A stretch of 64,000 bases of DNA from Monodelphis domestica. Its lineage: Eukaryota; Chordata; Mammalia; Didelphimorphia; Didelphidae. Positions 22,956-37,555 of this stretch are shown piece by piece (the first letter of the stretch is position 1; each line of letters opens with the position of its first letter). A model generated the notes under the pieces. It ran no database searches. It was not told the origin of the DNA and was given only the letters and a program-made list of their open reading frames with translations. The DNA lies in contig NC_077231.1 in NCBI RefSeq assembly GCF_027887165.1, positions 190,340,334-190,404,333 of the forward strand, written 5' to 3'. The position numbers were made by a program, and so were the translations under genes.

Positions 22956-24894
22956 GCTTATTGAGCAAAATGTTTTTGAATACTCTTCAAAATTTTAGCT
23001 TATAAGCACCTTCTAATTCCTTCAACATTATAATACCAGTTCTGGGAGAAAGCAAAAATATGTGAGAAAATAAGGACATATCTTATGAGAGATATTTATG
23101 GTTTGGAACAACGAGAGAGCCACTGATAGCTTTTAGACATCTTAGTTGCTTCAGAGCAAAGATAAGCTATTCAAGCCCCAAAAAGTACAGATGCTGAGCA
23201 GAAGAAAAAGGTAAAGATAGATGTTAATAAAAGATCTCATAGAATCTGAAGCCCTCCAGTGAGGAATATGTGCCAAGACCAGAATATAAACTCATTGTGT
23301 CCTGCCCTGAACTCTATTTCCTGTGTACGTGACTGGACTGTTTGTTGAACCTGACCTGGCAGCCCTATTTCATGCCTTTATGGTAATGACTTCAGGAACT
23401 TTGTTGGCTTCTGTTTCTTGATTCCCTCTTCTGGTTTTATTGATCCTTTAGCTTATCTGTCTCTAAATGACTTTGCCTGATTTCATCCTGATGCCAAATT
23501 AACAATGGATTTTGAGGACTGGTAAATGTCCCTGGGTCTTGACATATTGTACTATCTTTCCTCTTCCATTAAATTTTTGTCAGGTACCAACTATATATGA
23601 AATACAATGCTATCTTTATATCTCTTTATAAGTGACTATTAATCACTTCCTGTTTCAATTATGAAAACATTTTGCGTTGATCATAAGTAATTTATTTTCT
23701 TATATACCTTTTCACTTCTTGCTCCAAGTGTCAGGCATATCTAAAGTACTTCTAGATGTAAGCAGAAGTCAGTTTAGAGAATATCATTCTTGAATACCCC
23801 TACAGTTGTTTTTAAGAGCTAAGCAAGGAATTTCAAAATTTATCTTTAACTTAGAAATAAAAATTTTATTTAAATGACAAGTGAATTTTGGATTCACTAG
23901 GAATTTCAAGTATAATAAAGCAAAACTTGAATATGATTTTAGACCATATATTAATCTAGAACAAATACTATTATATATATATATATACCCTGAAATAATA
24001 AAAAACTGAACTACATCATATTTATAAAACCCTAGTTCAAAATAACCATTTATTTTTACTTTCTTCTTGCTAAAGGTTTAACAATAACAAAAAAGTGATA
24101 GCAAATTCAGAATCTCAGGTGAGTAGATTTTTTTTTTAATATGGAACTTAAGTGGTTAATTTATAAATGGCATTTCCACAGACTGGAAGGAAACAGAAGC
24201 TGCAAGGAAACTATGACTAAGTCAGCTGCAGATGAAATTAGCTCAAAGAGAAGGTGTATTTGCTTGAATCTGGAATAAAAGTCAGGCTTGAAGATAAACG
24301 GAAATTCCATTTTCCTGCTGGTGATTGCAGCAAATTAATGACCCAGAGACTGAAATAAGTAACTAGTTCTGAGAAAATTATTTTTCAGATGATATAGCTT
24401 CAGTTATGTCCTTTTAGAATGATGTATTTATTGGAATTGTTGTTTCATTTTATATGACACTAAGAATGATTTGGGTTCTTTTAAAATACAGATTTTTCCC
24501 TGAGACAAAGGGTTTGCCCTCTGGGAGCTTAAAACCTGAGATAGACAAATTGACTTACATTATAGGCAGCACAGTCCATTTTTGTTTAAAAACTGTAGTT
24601 TTTGTCTATTCTGTGTTGGGGGTTGGGGGAGGATAGGGGCAAACACTTTTACCAAGCAGATTTAGTATAAGCAAAAAGATTGACTGAGTGATTAAAGAAT
24701 CTAGATTTGATTTAAATTTACTTTTATGCCAATTGTAAATTTCAAAGGCAGGAAATCAGACAAAAGTTGTTCTGTGAAAAATGAAATGTCCTGATGGAGA
24801 TAAGTTCCTTGACCTTGCCCTTTTACTATTTTTATCAATAACTTGGATGAAGACATAGCACACATCACTATTATCATCATCATCATTTTCATTG
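22956..24894. other. Unassigned intergenic sequence
   Basis: No gene seen. A short TA repeat lies near 23972. The stretch 24180-24360 is less AT-rich and holds an AP-1/MARE-like TGACTAAGTCAGC at about 24213. It might be a conserved non-coding element, but nothing here proves it. Confidence 0.4.
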
Positions 24895-25150
24895 CTATCA
24901 TTCACATAACACCTGCTATGTGCCAGATACTATGCTAAGAACTTTTTACAAATATTATCTCATTTGATCCTCACAATTCTGAGAGGTGAGTGATCTCTTT
25001 ATTCCCATTTTGCAAATTAGAAAATGAGGGAGATAGTGGTTAAAGTGACTTGCCCAAAGTAATACAACTGGTAAGTGTCTGGGCTGCATTGAAACAAAAG
25101 TATTCCTAAGTCCAGTCTCAGGTCTTTATCTACCTAGCTGCCTCTGATAG
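24895..25150 (-). mobile_element. MIR SINE
   Basis: Almost the whole antisense MIR is legible: CTATGTGCCAGATACTATGC, TATCTCATTTGATCCTCACA, ATTCCCATTTTGCAAATTAG, AGTGACTTGCCC and TACCTAGCTGCCTC. This is an ancient mammalian SINE. Confidence 0.75.
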
Positions 25151-25209
25151 CGCAAAACTGGGAGGGATAACTAGCATATTTGATTGCAATTTTTGAAAGA
25201 CTAGAACTT

Positions 25210-25805
25210 TGGGTTGAAACCAAAAAGATGAAATTTAATAGGGACAATTGTAAAGCACTTCCACTTGCTAAGGGATTTTAAGTGCCTACAAAAACTCACT
25301 GATTAATTAGTATTGAGAAATAGAGAGGTGGACAGTTCCATTATACTCTGCTCCAGGAAGACCTTATCTCTAGTACTGTATTCAGTATTAGATGCTACAT
25401 TTTAAGAAGGACATTGATAAATTAGAGAGCATCCAGAATATGAAGACCAGGATTGTACAGGATCCTGAGATGAGGATTGGTCGGAAAAAAACTCAGGTAT
25501 TTAAACTGGAGAAATTGAGATGTGGAAGTTGTTTTCAGGTTTCATGTGGAAGAAAGGATTAGATTTGTTCCACTTCTCTCCATAGGTCAGACCAGGAATA
25601 ACAGGTAAACAGTGCAGAAGGACAGATTTAGCCTTAATGAAGGAAAACTTATATAAAACTGAAAAAGTGCTGCCTGGAAGAGTCCTGGATTCTCCTTCAA
25701 TGGAAGTTTTCAAGCAATGGTTAAATCACCATTTACTGGCAATGTTGTAGAAGGATTTGTAGGTGGGACTAGATTACCTCTGAGGTATCTTTTAGTTTAG
25801 TTGGG
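25210..25805 (+). mobile_element. CR1/L3-type LINE 3' end
   Basis: Sense-strand landmarks of a CR1-clade 3' end are in order: GACATTGATAAATTAGAGAG, CATCCAGAATATGAAGACCA, AGTGCTGCCTGGAAGAG, TCAATGGAAGTTTTCAAGCA and GGACTAGATTACCTCTGAGG. It is decayed with no frame. A MIR precedes it. Confidence 0.65.
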
Positions 25806-25954
25806 TGTGATCTTGAATGAAAACTGCTGGGACTTAAGTGGAGTTAAGTTTGGATAGATTGGACAATGGAGAAAAAAATAGAGAAGATCTGGAGGATGTG
25901 AGAAATTATTAGAAGGGTTTCAGCAGAGAAGCATTCTAATTAGAACATAACATC

Positions 25955-26125
25955 CTATATTTGGAGCTGAAAGGGATTCAAGAATACATCTATTCCAGCT
26001 TCCAGAGAGATTAATTGATATGCCCAAGAACATACAAGTAGTAAGTGACAGAGGCAGATTTTGAACCAAAGTCCTCTGGGTTCAGAGCCAAAGCCCTTTT
26101 CCATTGTATCTTGATGCTTAAGTAT
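25955..26125 (-). mobile_element. MIR/MIR3-like SINE
   Basis: TTGGAGCTGAAAGGGATTC is followed by GTAAGTGACAGAGGCAGAT and a CCTTTTCCATTGTATC end, in the usual antisense order. Confidence 0.6.
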
Positions 26126-26264
26126 TATTTTTCTGGTCAAAATTAAATATAACAAGCCTAAAATAAAACATTAGCTAGTTCATTATTTTGAAGCTTATTG
26201 TATTAAATCTACAAAAGATGAACTAAAAAACAGTAATAGAAATAGAACATTCAAGAATTTTTAT

Positions 26265-26410
26265 AGTTTCCTAAACTGTAAAATGGGAATAATAATAACA
26301 CTTCCCTTGAAGGGTTGTTGTGAAGATCAAATGAAAAAAAATTTTAAACTGTTTAGCATAGTACTTAACACTTGAGTAAACATTATATAAATGCTTCTAT
26401 CATCCCTTCT
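26265..26410 (+). mobile_element. MIR SINE, 3' half
   Basis: AACTGTAAAATGGGAATAAT, GGGTTGTTGTGAAGATCAAA and a TAGTACTTAACACTTGAGTA end mark the sense-strand 3' half of MIR. Confidence 0.65.
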
Positions 26411-26990
26411 CTTCACTAATTCAGTTATATTAGAATTACCAATCATTCAACAAGTATTTATTTCTATCTTTTATAGTCTAGACACTGATAATTGCTTTGT
26501 TTATTTTTTCATGAGTGCATAGTGTAGAAAATTAAGCAAGAAATAGAGTTATGCTACTATATAAATTTTAAAAAAAGACAGTCTATTGGCCAAAGAGGAT
26601 AGAAAGCCCCTACTTTCCTAAATTATTAAAAACCCTTACTTTTCCTTCTTGATTTAATATTTTTGCATACTAACATTAGCTATATTTCAGTTCTAAAAAA
26701 TCATGAACCAATTGTTGGGTACACATAAATTCTCTAAAAATATGTACTTGTTGACCAATACTTCTGTATAAAATTCTTTCATATCTTTTCACATTTTTTT
26801 CACTAACATTTTCCAGGATTTTTAGAAATAATTTGTTTACAACCTTGCCCCCCCCCCCTTGAGTCTTTAAAGCTAGAAGAAGGTTTAGCACAGCCATTGT
26901 AGGAAATTTGAGTAGAGGAAAAACTGTACCACCCAGATCATGACAAGTAGTTAAATGAACAGTTCGTTGAATTAGCTCATTAGTATATAT

Positions 26991-27049
26991 AGGGTGTCAC
27001 AAAAGTTTTAACAGCTTTAAACTGCAATAAAACTTTGGGGACATCCTGA
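26991..27049. mobile_element. Tiny mariner-like MITE
   Basis: It is about 58 bp long and nearly all inverted repeat: GGGTGTCACAAAAGTTTTA at the left mirrors TAAAACTTTGGGGACATCC at the right. A TA-rich flank (TATATATA) suits TA-targeting Tc1/mariner elements. No coding capacity. Confidence 0.5.
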
Positions 27050-27955
27050 AATTATTGACTAGGTGATGACCTAAAGGGAGAATTAAAGAGAAGATATCAG
27101 ACATTTGGGAAATCATGGAACACTTTCAATGACCTCAACTGCAAAAGTACATTTAAAAATGAGGTTTTTTTCCCACTCAATGCTATGGCTCTGACATATA
27201 GCAGAACATAATTTCAGACGAATTAAAATTGCATGAGATCTAAAGGGCAATAGACACACATAGTGGCTATATGAAGGCTGAGGATATACCAACATGTTCT
27301 TCATATGAAGTGTCATAAAAAAATAGAATTAAGAGCAAATGCAGAATTTGGGATTCAAACTTTTAAGAAATGATTATTAAAAACTTTTTAACATGAAATT
27401 GGGAAATATTTAAAGAAGTAAAAATAATTTTAAAAAGGATATATATGATATTAATAATATATGCTGATCATACCTGTATCAGGAGAGGATAAAAGGCATC
27501 CCAAAGCTAGACATATATCTCAATTAAGTCAAAGAAAGAAAGAAATATCTCATTATTCAAAATATTAGTTGGAGTACTTTTATGTTAAAAAGAACTGAAA
27601 ATAAAGTGTCAGTCCATAGATTTGGAATAGTTAGTAATATTTCCATTCATTAATGTAACAACATTACTGTGCTATAAGAAATGACAAGAATGAAAAATAA
27701 AAACAAAAATATGAATTGTTGAACTGAACTAGAATAAGAAAAATAATATATTCAAAGACTTCAAGAATTTGAACAGAAAAACAAGTGAAACTAAACATTG
27801 TTTAATTCATGCTAAGCATGACCACTGTAAAGAAAAAGAGATTGAGAAAATGCACATATCTACCTTCTCTGCAGAAATGGCAAATTATGAGCACAGAATG
27901 CAGCATATGGTAATAGATACAGTTTTGAAATTTTTGTTAAAAGGGAAGAATCATT
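27050..27955. other. Unassigned AT-rich intergenic sequence
   Basis: Nothing recognised. The start of the 27769-28113 frame lies in A-rich sequence and its end runs into a SINE, so it is not a gene. Confidence 0.45.
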
Positions 27956-27956
27956 T

Positions 27957-28190
27957 GTTTGTTGTTCAGTCATGTGTGACTCTTAATGACTGCCTGTATG
28001 TTTTGTTTTGTTTTTTTGGCAAAGATACTGGAATAGTTTGCCATTTCTTTCTCCATCCCATTTTACCAATGAGGAAACAGAGACAAATAGGGTTAAGTGA
28101 TTTGCTCATTTGAACTCAGAAAGATGAGTCTTCCTGATTCCAGTTCTAGGACTCTACTGTTGTACCACTTAACTGCCTCAGTTTCAGTAA
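27957..28190 (-). mobile_element. CORE-type SINE with RTE-like tail
   Basis: It starts in antisense with the tail TTGTTGTTCAGTCATGTGTG, then GGCAAAGATACTGGAATAG, TTTGCCATTTCTTTCTCCA, TACCAATGAGGAAACAGAGA and the TACCACTTAACTGCCTCA head. Confidence 0.7.
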
Positions 28191-28649
28191 GTAGGGGTAT
28201 ATTCAGAAATGAAGATTGTATAGCATCAAAAATCATCAATATTATGTCTTTAAAAGTAGTAAGTGACTCCAGATGGACAGCATGAGTACTGCACTAGTGT
28301 TTATGAATCGTATGTCATGTAGTATGGAAAGGTTGTGATTTGCACAAACATGTTAAACTTTCACATGGTTTAGGTCAGAGAGTCAATGAATTAATATCAT
28401 GAAGTGTTGAGCATTTAGCCCTGTATCAAAATGAAAAAACTATAGGCATCAAATGATTTTCTAACATTCATCAGCTTATTTCATTATCTAATAGGCTATT
28501 ATAAAGAAGATGACTATCATCTATCAGTTTTCCAGGACAAGACAAAATGGACAATTGAAATTTATATCAGATATAAAGGGTAACTTCCTAGTACTAAGAA
28601 CCATTAACAATAAAAATTGTTAGCCTTTTATTGTTATCTCTAAAAATAA
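28191..28649. other. Unassigned intergenic sequence
   Basis: Nothing recognised. Confidence 0.4.
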
Positions 28650-28922
28650 AATTTGTTGCTCTTCAGCCATTTTTTCAGTCATGTCTGACTCTTGTGACCC
28701 CATTTGAGATTTTTTTGGCAAAGATCCTGGAGTGATTTGCCATTTCCTTCTCCAGCACATTTTACAGATGAAGAAACTGAGACAAAGAGAATATGTGACT
28801 TGCCAAGAGTCATATAGCCAGCAATTGTCTGAAGTTAGATTTGAAGTCAGGAAGGAAGTTGAGTCTTCCTGACTCCAGATTGGCATTCTATCCACTGAAC
28901 CACTTAGTTACCCCCCCCCCCC
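28650..28922 (-). mobile_element. CORE-type SINE with RTE-like tail and C run
   Basis: Full-length antisense copy: CAGTCATGTCTGACTCTTGT, GGCAAAGATCCTGGAGTGAT, CATTTTACAGATGAAGAAAC and ATCCACTGAACCACTTAG. It ends in about 12 C residues at the SINE head. Confidence 0.75.
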
Positions 28923-30335
28923 AAACCATCTAACTATTAGTAAGAGATAGTTTATTCAAGGCATTTCTAAAAGCAGGAGGATATATGTGACCTCTCTATT
29001 CTTTCCAGATCTGGTTTAGTATTCAGTGGTCTTTAAATAGTTAAATAGTTTCATCTAGTAAACTCTTCATATCAGATATTATACTGAAAATGGATGTGAT
29101 ATTTGAGTGGTGAAAACATTTCTCCATTATAGAATCACAAAATATTACACCTAGAAGAAAACTTAAAGATCGTCTAAATATTAATATACTACAAAATAAA
29201 TAATTAAATGCTAATTTTAGAAGAAATGTAATCCATTCCTTATATATTATACAATTGTATATAATAAACTATATTGAAGAGTATAAGTAATTTATACTTC
29301 TTTAGTTGTTTTCATAATCTTATAATTTGATCAACTTAATTATATCTAGATTATTTTCAAAGATTTGAGAGAAAGAAAATGAAACTTCTATAGAAAAAAT
29401 ATGAAAAAAAATTCAATTATCTCTAAGACAAAATTTTAGATCATAATTATCATCTTAAATAAATGAATTAGCTTTAGTTTATATTGTTTTTCTTATAATT
29501 ATAAATAATGCTAACTTAAGAAACAAATGGAAAGATATTCATGAAGTGTTATTAGTTTCAGCCCAAGTTTCAAACCAATTAAAAGATAAATACACATAAC
29601 TGTGTGTTAGAAAAACCTATTATGGTTTTATTACAACCAATTGAAACTACAATTTACAAAGAATACTTGCTGGGCAAATGTCATCAATGGTAAGTAATCT
29701 TGCAGTACTGCATCATGACTCCTGGGGACTTCCATTTTTCTGCTAAGCAGCTTGATGTATTCAGACTAGAGCTATAGAACAGGTTTTGAATAGCATTCAG
29801 TGAAGTTTGAGAAATAAATTTCTATTTTCACTCTAGCTCTTTTCATTTGTACCAAACTGGAGTATAGTTTTTTATGAAGTTCATTTGCACCTCAATATGA
29901 TCTGCTATAAGGTCTCCTCCTTTGACCTTAAGCAATTAAGGGTCTCAAAAACCAGATTAGCCAAATCCGCAGGATTTCTACTTTAATATACACCTGAAAG
30001 TTTTCTTTTTAAAAAATATCATGTTTCTTATTATGGATTTAATAAATTATGAGAAGCCAATAGTCACGGTGCCATATATTTCTCAGAACAAGTATATAAT
30101 TAGAAAATTTGAATTGAATGATAGAAAAAGTGAGGTCTGAATTTGTTCCTCACTGTTTAATAACAATGGTTATCTTCTTTGAAAAAGAAAGCTTACTAAT
30201 CTATTTTGTTTTGACAAAAGAGATTTTGAGTAACCAACCAAATAAACTAAAAAGTCCCATTTCCACAGTTTATTACTCTTAATATTAGGAAGAAAGGAGT
30301 CATCCTTTAACTATGACAATATGGGATTCCAACTG
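28923..30335. other. Unassigned AT-rich intergenic sequence
   Basis: No gene or repeat that I can support. Confidence 0.45.
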
Positions 30336-30339
30336 ACTG

Positions 30340-31870
30340 TTGTCAGCCAGTAAACAAATATTTATTAAGCACCATTACGTATTAGGTGCTGTTTTAAAAC
30401 CCTGAGGATACAAAGAAAGGCTAAAACAAGATCTCTGCCCTGAAGGAACTCACATTTTGATATATAAATAACATGTAAAAAACTACCTATTACAAAATAC
30501 ACATTGTAAGTGGAAGGCAAATATCAGAGGGAAGGCATTTGCAGAGGGAGGTAAGAAAGGCCTCCTGAATAAGGTGGAAATCAAGCTGAGTCTTGGAAAG
30601 AAGTAGGGATGAAGAGATAAGAATGAGGAGAAAAAGCATTCCAAGCTTGGGAGACAATCAGTGAAAAGACCTAAAGACAGGAGAACAAGTACCTTTTGAA
30701 GAACAGCAAGATTTAGCTTAGAGTACAAGAAGAGCAAAGTGTACTCTAAAGAGGGGAAGGGCTTTAAGAGACAGAGGATATCATATTTCATCCTGGAAGT
30801 AAAATAGAGTCATTGAAGTTTACTGAATAGGAGAGAGAAATAGACTCGAACTTTGGGAAAAACATTGGCAGCTGAGTGGAAAGTGGATTAGAGTAGGGAT
30901 AGATTTGAGGCAGGGAGACCAGTCAGAAGACTATTGAAATGTTCTAGCCAGAAGGTAATGAAGGTCAACACCACAATGATATCTGTGAATAGAGAAAAAA
31001 TGGACTTAAATAAGGAAATATTTAAAATCAGAAATTATAAGACTTAGCAATAGAATGGATATGTGGGATGAGTGTAAGCAGTGGAGGATAAAGAATTTAA
31101 GAATAGGAAACTAATAGAATGGTTGTTAGTTAATGGAAAGCTGGAAGGAGAAAGGTTTGAAAGAAAATGAGTTCTGTTTTGGACATGTTGAGTTTGAAAT
31201 TCTTGTGGGATATCCAATTTGAGATGTCTAAAAAATGTAGTGGGATTATACTAGACTTAAAGAGTGAGATTAGGGCTGTATATATAAAACTGGGAGAGAG
31301 CTGGAGGATGGTCCAGTAAAGGAGTAAGAGGAGAGACCATACAATTAGGAGAATAACCAGGAGGAAGTACTGTTGTGAAATCCTAGAGGAGAAATAATAC
31401 AGAAAGGTAAATGGGTTTAATAACAGAATCAAAGGATGTAGAGAGATCAAGGAAGATGAGGATTGAGAAAAGGTCATTATATTTGGCAATCTAGAAATCA
31501 CCTGTGACTTTGAAGATAGTAGTTTCAGTTAAATGAAGAGGTTGAAAGCTATATTAGAGCAGGTTTAGAAGCAAGTAAAGTAAAAAGAGGTGGAGGTGAC
31601 TTGTGAAAAAGGGAGGAGAGCTATTTGATGATAGTTAGGGAGGATAGAGAGGGTTTTTTTGGTTGGTTGAGTGTTTTGAAAGTTAGAAATGGGGTAGGAA
31701 TATTTTGTAGATAGAAGGGAAGATGCCAGTAGTTAAAGATTACTCAAGTAGTTGAATGACAGAGAGAGTAAACAGCTGCAGAAGACTGATTGGGATGGGA
31801 TCAAGAATGCACTTTGAGGAGTTTCCTTTGACAAAAGGAAGGATCATCTCCTCATGGGAGACAAGTGTGA
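30340..31870 (-). mobile_element. L2/L3-clade LINE, RT region and 3' end
   Basis: About 1.5 kb reads in antisense from the 3' end (AAATATTTATTAAGCACC) into a reverse transcriptase region. On the minus strand a decayed frame still gives KLNMSKTELIF, a landmark of CR1/L2-clade RT, and upstream the sequence around a FLDLS..FDSV-like RT motif is legible. Many stops are present. Open frames here (30483-30791, 31130-31501) are relics of this RT, not host genes. Confidence 0.7.
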
Positions 31871-31984
31871 TGGAGAAGATAATGAGGGAAAGATACCTGA
31901 ATGATATGAGATGAGGGTGGGAGTAGAGGGAACTCTTGGTGAATGTTCAATTGTGCTTGACTAGGACTTTGTTAACTCCTTAAT

Positions 31985-32200
31985 GTTTACTTTACTTATA
32001 TTGTTGTAGTGATTTGTATATATTATTCATTTTGTCTTCATTTTTCCTCCATGGCACTTCATGCATTCATATTTGTCATTCTTTATAGGAGTTCTAATAC
32101 ATTAATATAACATAATAACTGGACCAATTAATAACTCGGCCAATGGCACAAATTTTAAAACTTCTCTGAAGTTTCATTCCATAATATACAATTGACAAAG
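31985..32200 (-). mobile_element. Old L1 fragment
   Basis: It resembles the antisense ORF2/3'-UTR text at about 9.2-9.35 kb (TATTGTTGTAGTGATTTGTA). Short and old. Confidence 0.4.
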
Positions 32201-32269
32201 ATGATCAAAACAAAAACAAAACAAAACAAAAAAACAACCAAAAACAAATGTTTGAAGAGTTATGGGAAA

Positions 32270-32700
32270 ATAGGCTCATGGAAGCACTGTTCATAGATCC
32301 AATAATTCTGGATATCAAATTGAAATTATGCAAGACAAGTAATTAAATTGTACTTTCTCCATCACTCAATAATCCTTCTTCTGGGCTTATGTTTCAAGGA
32401 AGTAAAAGAAATAAATCAAGGTTCAGTGTTTTTCATAATATTCATCATAGCATTATTTATGGTAGTGAACACATGAAAACCAAATGAGAATCTTTCAATT
32501 TAAGAATGACTAAAAAACTTTGATATTCAAATTTAATGGAATATTGTTATATAGAAATAAATGATGAATAAAATGAATTCAGAAGAATATTGGGAGCTTC
32601 ACATGAACTGATATATACATAAATAAAAACAACCAAAAGGAAAATAAATATATATAACTACAACAAAGTAAATGAAAAAATAAATAAATTGCTAAAAGAA
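32270..32700 (+). mobile_element. Old L1 fragment, end of ORF2
   Basis: TTCTTCTGGGCTTATGTTTC, TTCATCATAGCATTATTTAT and TGGAATATTGTTATATAGAA follow the order seen in sense at about 50.5-50.67 kb of the younger copy. Highly diverged. Confidence 0.55.
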
Positions 32701-32984
32701 AGTCAGACTGAGTAAATGAATGACCCCTGAAGGACCTGGAAAATGGATTATGAGACATACCTTTCATTTTATAGCAAAGAAATGGAAGATCATGAAGACA
32801 AAATGATATATAGATTGATGTATTCACTATATATGATATTTTTACTTACTTATTTTTTGTTGCCAAGTAGGATTCAAAGTGGTAGGAGATACTCCTTTCT
32901 CAGAAATAACTATAATATAAAGGCAAAATGGTTCCATTAACTGTATTTTGAATATTAAAATTAACCTAAAAAGAATTAGTTTTT

Positions 32985-33110
32985 CTATCAACAAATATTT
33001 ATTTAGTGTTCACAATATTGCTTGTTCTGTGCAAAGCCCTGTGAAAATCAGCCTACCAAGAGTCACAGGGGCCTTTTCCTTGTAGAAATTGCATTTGAAA
33101 AACTATAGCA
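32985..33110 (-). mobile_element. L2/L3 3'-end scrap
   Basis: ACAAATATTTATTTAGTGTTC is the antisense end seen elsewhere; the remainder is eroded. Confidence 0.4.
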
Positions 33111-33413
33111 AAAAATTATACACAAATAGCATATAGTTTCTAAATATAAATTTGGAACTACCCTAAAGTATAAATACCCTAAAGGATATTTATAACAGAA
33201 AACTGAAAATGGACTAAGCTTTAAGATTTTTATCTTAGATCAGATCATTACCTGGATATAAATTTAGGAGAAATAAAATAAAGCTTTTTGTTCATCTCAG
33301 TTTATCAGTCAATAAAATATAGCTGTGGTGGAAAATATTTGTTTTTGGTCTTTGTTTTAAATAGACAGCCTGAAATTGAGTAATGTGAATGCTTTAAAAT
33401 TTTAGTCTGTAGA

Positions 33414-33577
33414 TAATATGGAAATAGGTCTTGATCAAAAACCCAGTGGAATTGTGCATTGGCTATGAGGGGAAGAGGTGAGTGAAAGGACATGAATCAT
33501 GTAACCATGGAAAAATATTCTAAATTAATTAATTAGATAAAGTTTTTCAGTTCAAAATGAAACAAAACAAAACAAAA
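33414..33577 (+). mobile_element. Very short 5'-truncated L1
   Basis: Only the last part of an L1 3' UTR (CCCAGTGGAATTGTGCATTG and the A/T-rich tail ending in AAACAAAACAAAACAAAA) was inserted. The 13-bp target duplication TTTAGTCTGTAGA lies at 33401-33413 and 33578-33590. Confidence 0.8.
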
Positions 33578-33610
33578 TTTAGTCTGTAGAAAAAAACCCA
33601 AAACAACAAT

Positions 33611-33848
33611 AGTCAGCTAAGTGGTACCCTGGATAGAATTCTGGGCCTGGAATCAGGAAGATCTGAGCTCAAATCTGGCCTCAGACACTTACTAGCTGTG
33701 TGACCCTGGACAAGTCATTTAATACTACCTACCTCAGTCTCCTTATTTCTAAAAATGAACTGGAAAGGAAATGGCAAACTATTGCAGTTTCTTTGCCAAG
33801 AAAACCCCAAATAGGGTCACAAAGAGTCAGCTACAGCTGAACAACAAC
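33611..33848 (+). mobile_element. CORE-type SINE with RTE-like tail, best-preserved copy
   Basis: All parts are legible: GTCAGCTAAGTGGTACCCTG head, GGCCTGGAATCAGGAAGATC, GCTCAAATCTGGCCTCAGAC (B-box side), TGTGTGACCCTGGACAAGTC core, then TTTGCCAAGAAAACCCCAAA and an AGCTACAGCTGAACAACAAC end. The tail is the part shared with RTE LINEs, consistent with RTE mobilisation. Confidence 0.8.
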
Positions 33849-36234
<2,386 letters not shown>

Positions 36235-36425
36235 AAACAACATAGTGAAGTAGAAAGTACTTTGGATTTGAACTCAAGCTCTTCAGTTTGCATCATAGCT
36301 CTACCAAACTCTTTGTGACCTTGAGCAAGTTACACCTCTTGGCACCTCAGTATCCCCATCTCTAAAAATAAAGGATTGCACTAGCTGTCCCCAAGAGCCC
36401 CTTCCAGCTTTAAATATAGTCTATG
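36235..36425 (+). mobile_element. MIR-like SINE
   Basis: TTTGGATTTGAACTCAAG, TTGTGACCTTGAGCAAGTTA, CACCTCAGTATCCCCATCTC and AAAATAAAGGATTGCACTAG follow the sense MIR order. Confidence 0.6.
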
Positions 36426-36567
36426 TTGGGAGTGAGGACAGATTCTGGAAGTTTAAGCCCAATCTCTGCTAGAAAATGACCAACCAGGGTTCAGTCATGT
36501 TTGAGGAACCAAGACAAACATGTTTTAGAACGCCTGCCCTAAGGGTTCAGGCGTTTACAGGCTTTCA

Positions 36568-36581
36568 GCACCATCTGGTGG
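36568..36581 (-). promoter_or_regulatory. Candidate CTCF-binding motif
   Basis: On the minus strand CCACCAGATGGTGC fits the core CTCF consensus CCASYAGRKGGCRS at 13 of 14 positions. It stands in unassigned sequence outside the MIR upstream. A motif alone does not prove occupancy. Confidence 0.4.
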
Positions 36582-37555
36582 TGGCTTCAGACACCATATT
36601 AAGTTAATTAAATTCCCTTGCCTTGATGTCAGTTGTCTCCCTGTAGGGGAGGTAGCACCAAAACAAAGTATCATAGCATTTTAAAATATTAATTTCTTCT
36701 ATTTATTATGAATTTAAACATAAACAAAAAATAAAAGACCAATATACAAAAAAGAAAGACGGTGGTATAAGAAAACTGTAAGTTTCAATTATGCACAGGT
36801 TTTTATTTTTATGTAAAATAAATCAATTTTTCATAGCAGAAACAAATCACCATGCTTTCCTGGGTCCTCTTTTGAACTTCCTTTATCTTTCTTCTGTATG
36901 TTTATTTATTGTTTAATTGACATTCTTTTCTTACTTTGCTTACTTTTTTGCATCATTACCATTACCCATCAATTTTCCTCTACTCCACTACCACTGGACT
37001 GTCATATAGGCACATCAAATAGAAACCATTCCTTCACAAAAATTTACATATATCCTCACTACAAACTTGTGTGTTTGGCAGCATATTATCTCCTACTTTT
37101 TACAAGAAGAAGCTGAGTTTCAGTGGATTGATTTCAGTGTTATAGAGATGGGACTATAACCCAGATCCTCTGATTACAAGACAGCTACTTTATTTGGTTT
37201 AATGCAGTACTTAAACTTTGAGTTTCAGCTTCTTAGGTGAAAACTTAGAAAAAAGAGAGGAAGAAAAAAGTGTTTTTTTTTTTTTACTATGTTCCCAAAT
37301 TATTCAAGAAGCCCTTACTAAATGGAGTTTTAAATAGTTTGGTCAATTTAGCTCCCATACTATATGTATGTGTGTATACATGAATGTCATCAATTTTAAA
37401 TCTTTTTTTGGCTTTGTATTACTTCCCCATTTAATGGAGGTCTAGTATATGCAGAGTGTTACTGATGACATTTTCTCAAGTAGATAGACAGGAAAGTCTG
37501 TTTCCTGCTTTTTAGTATTATGTCATGTAAGCCTATGGAATACTCTATATAATTA
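36582..37555. other. Unassigned sequence with a MIR scrap
   Basis: An antisense MIR fragment is likely at about 37070-37200. The rest is AT-rich and unassigned. Confidence 0.4.

Noticed and set aside
31130..31501. 123-residue minus-strand frame as a host gene
   Set aside because: It contains the L2/L3 RT relic KLNMSKTELIF and is a LINE remnant.
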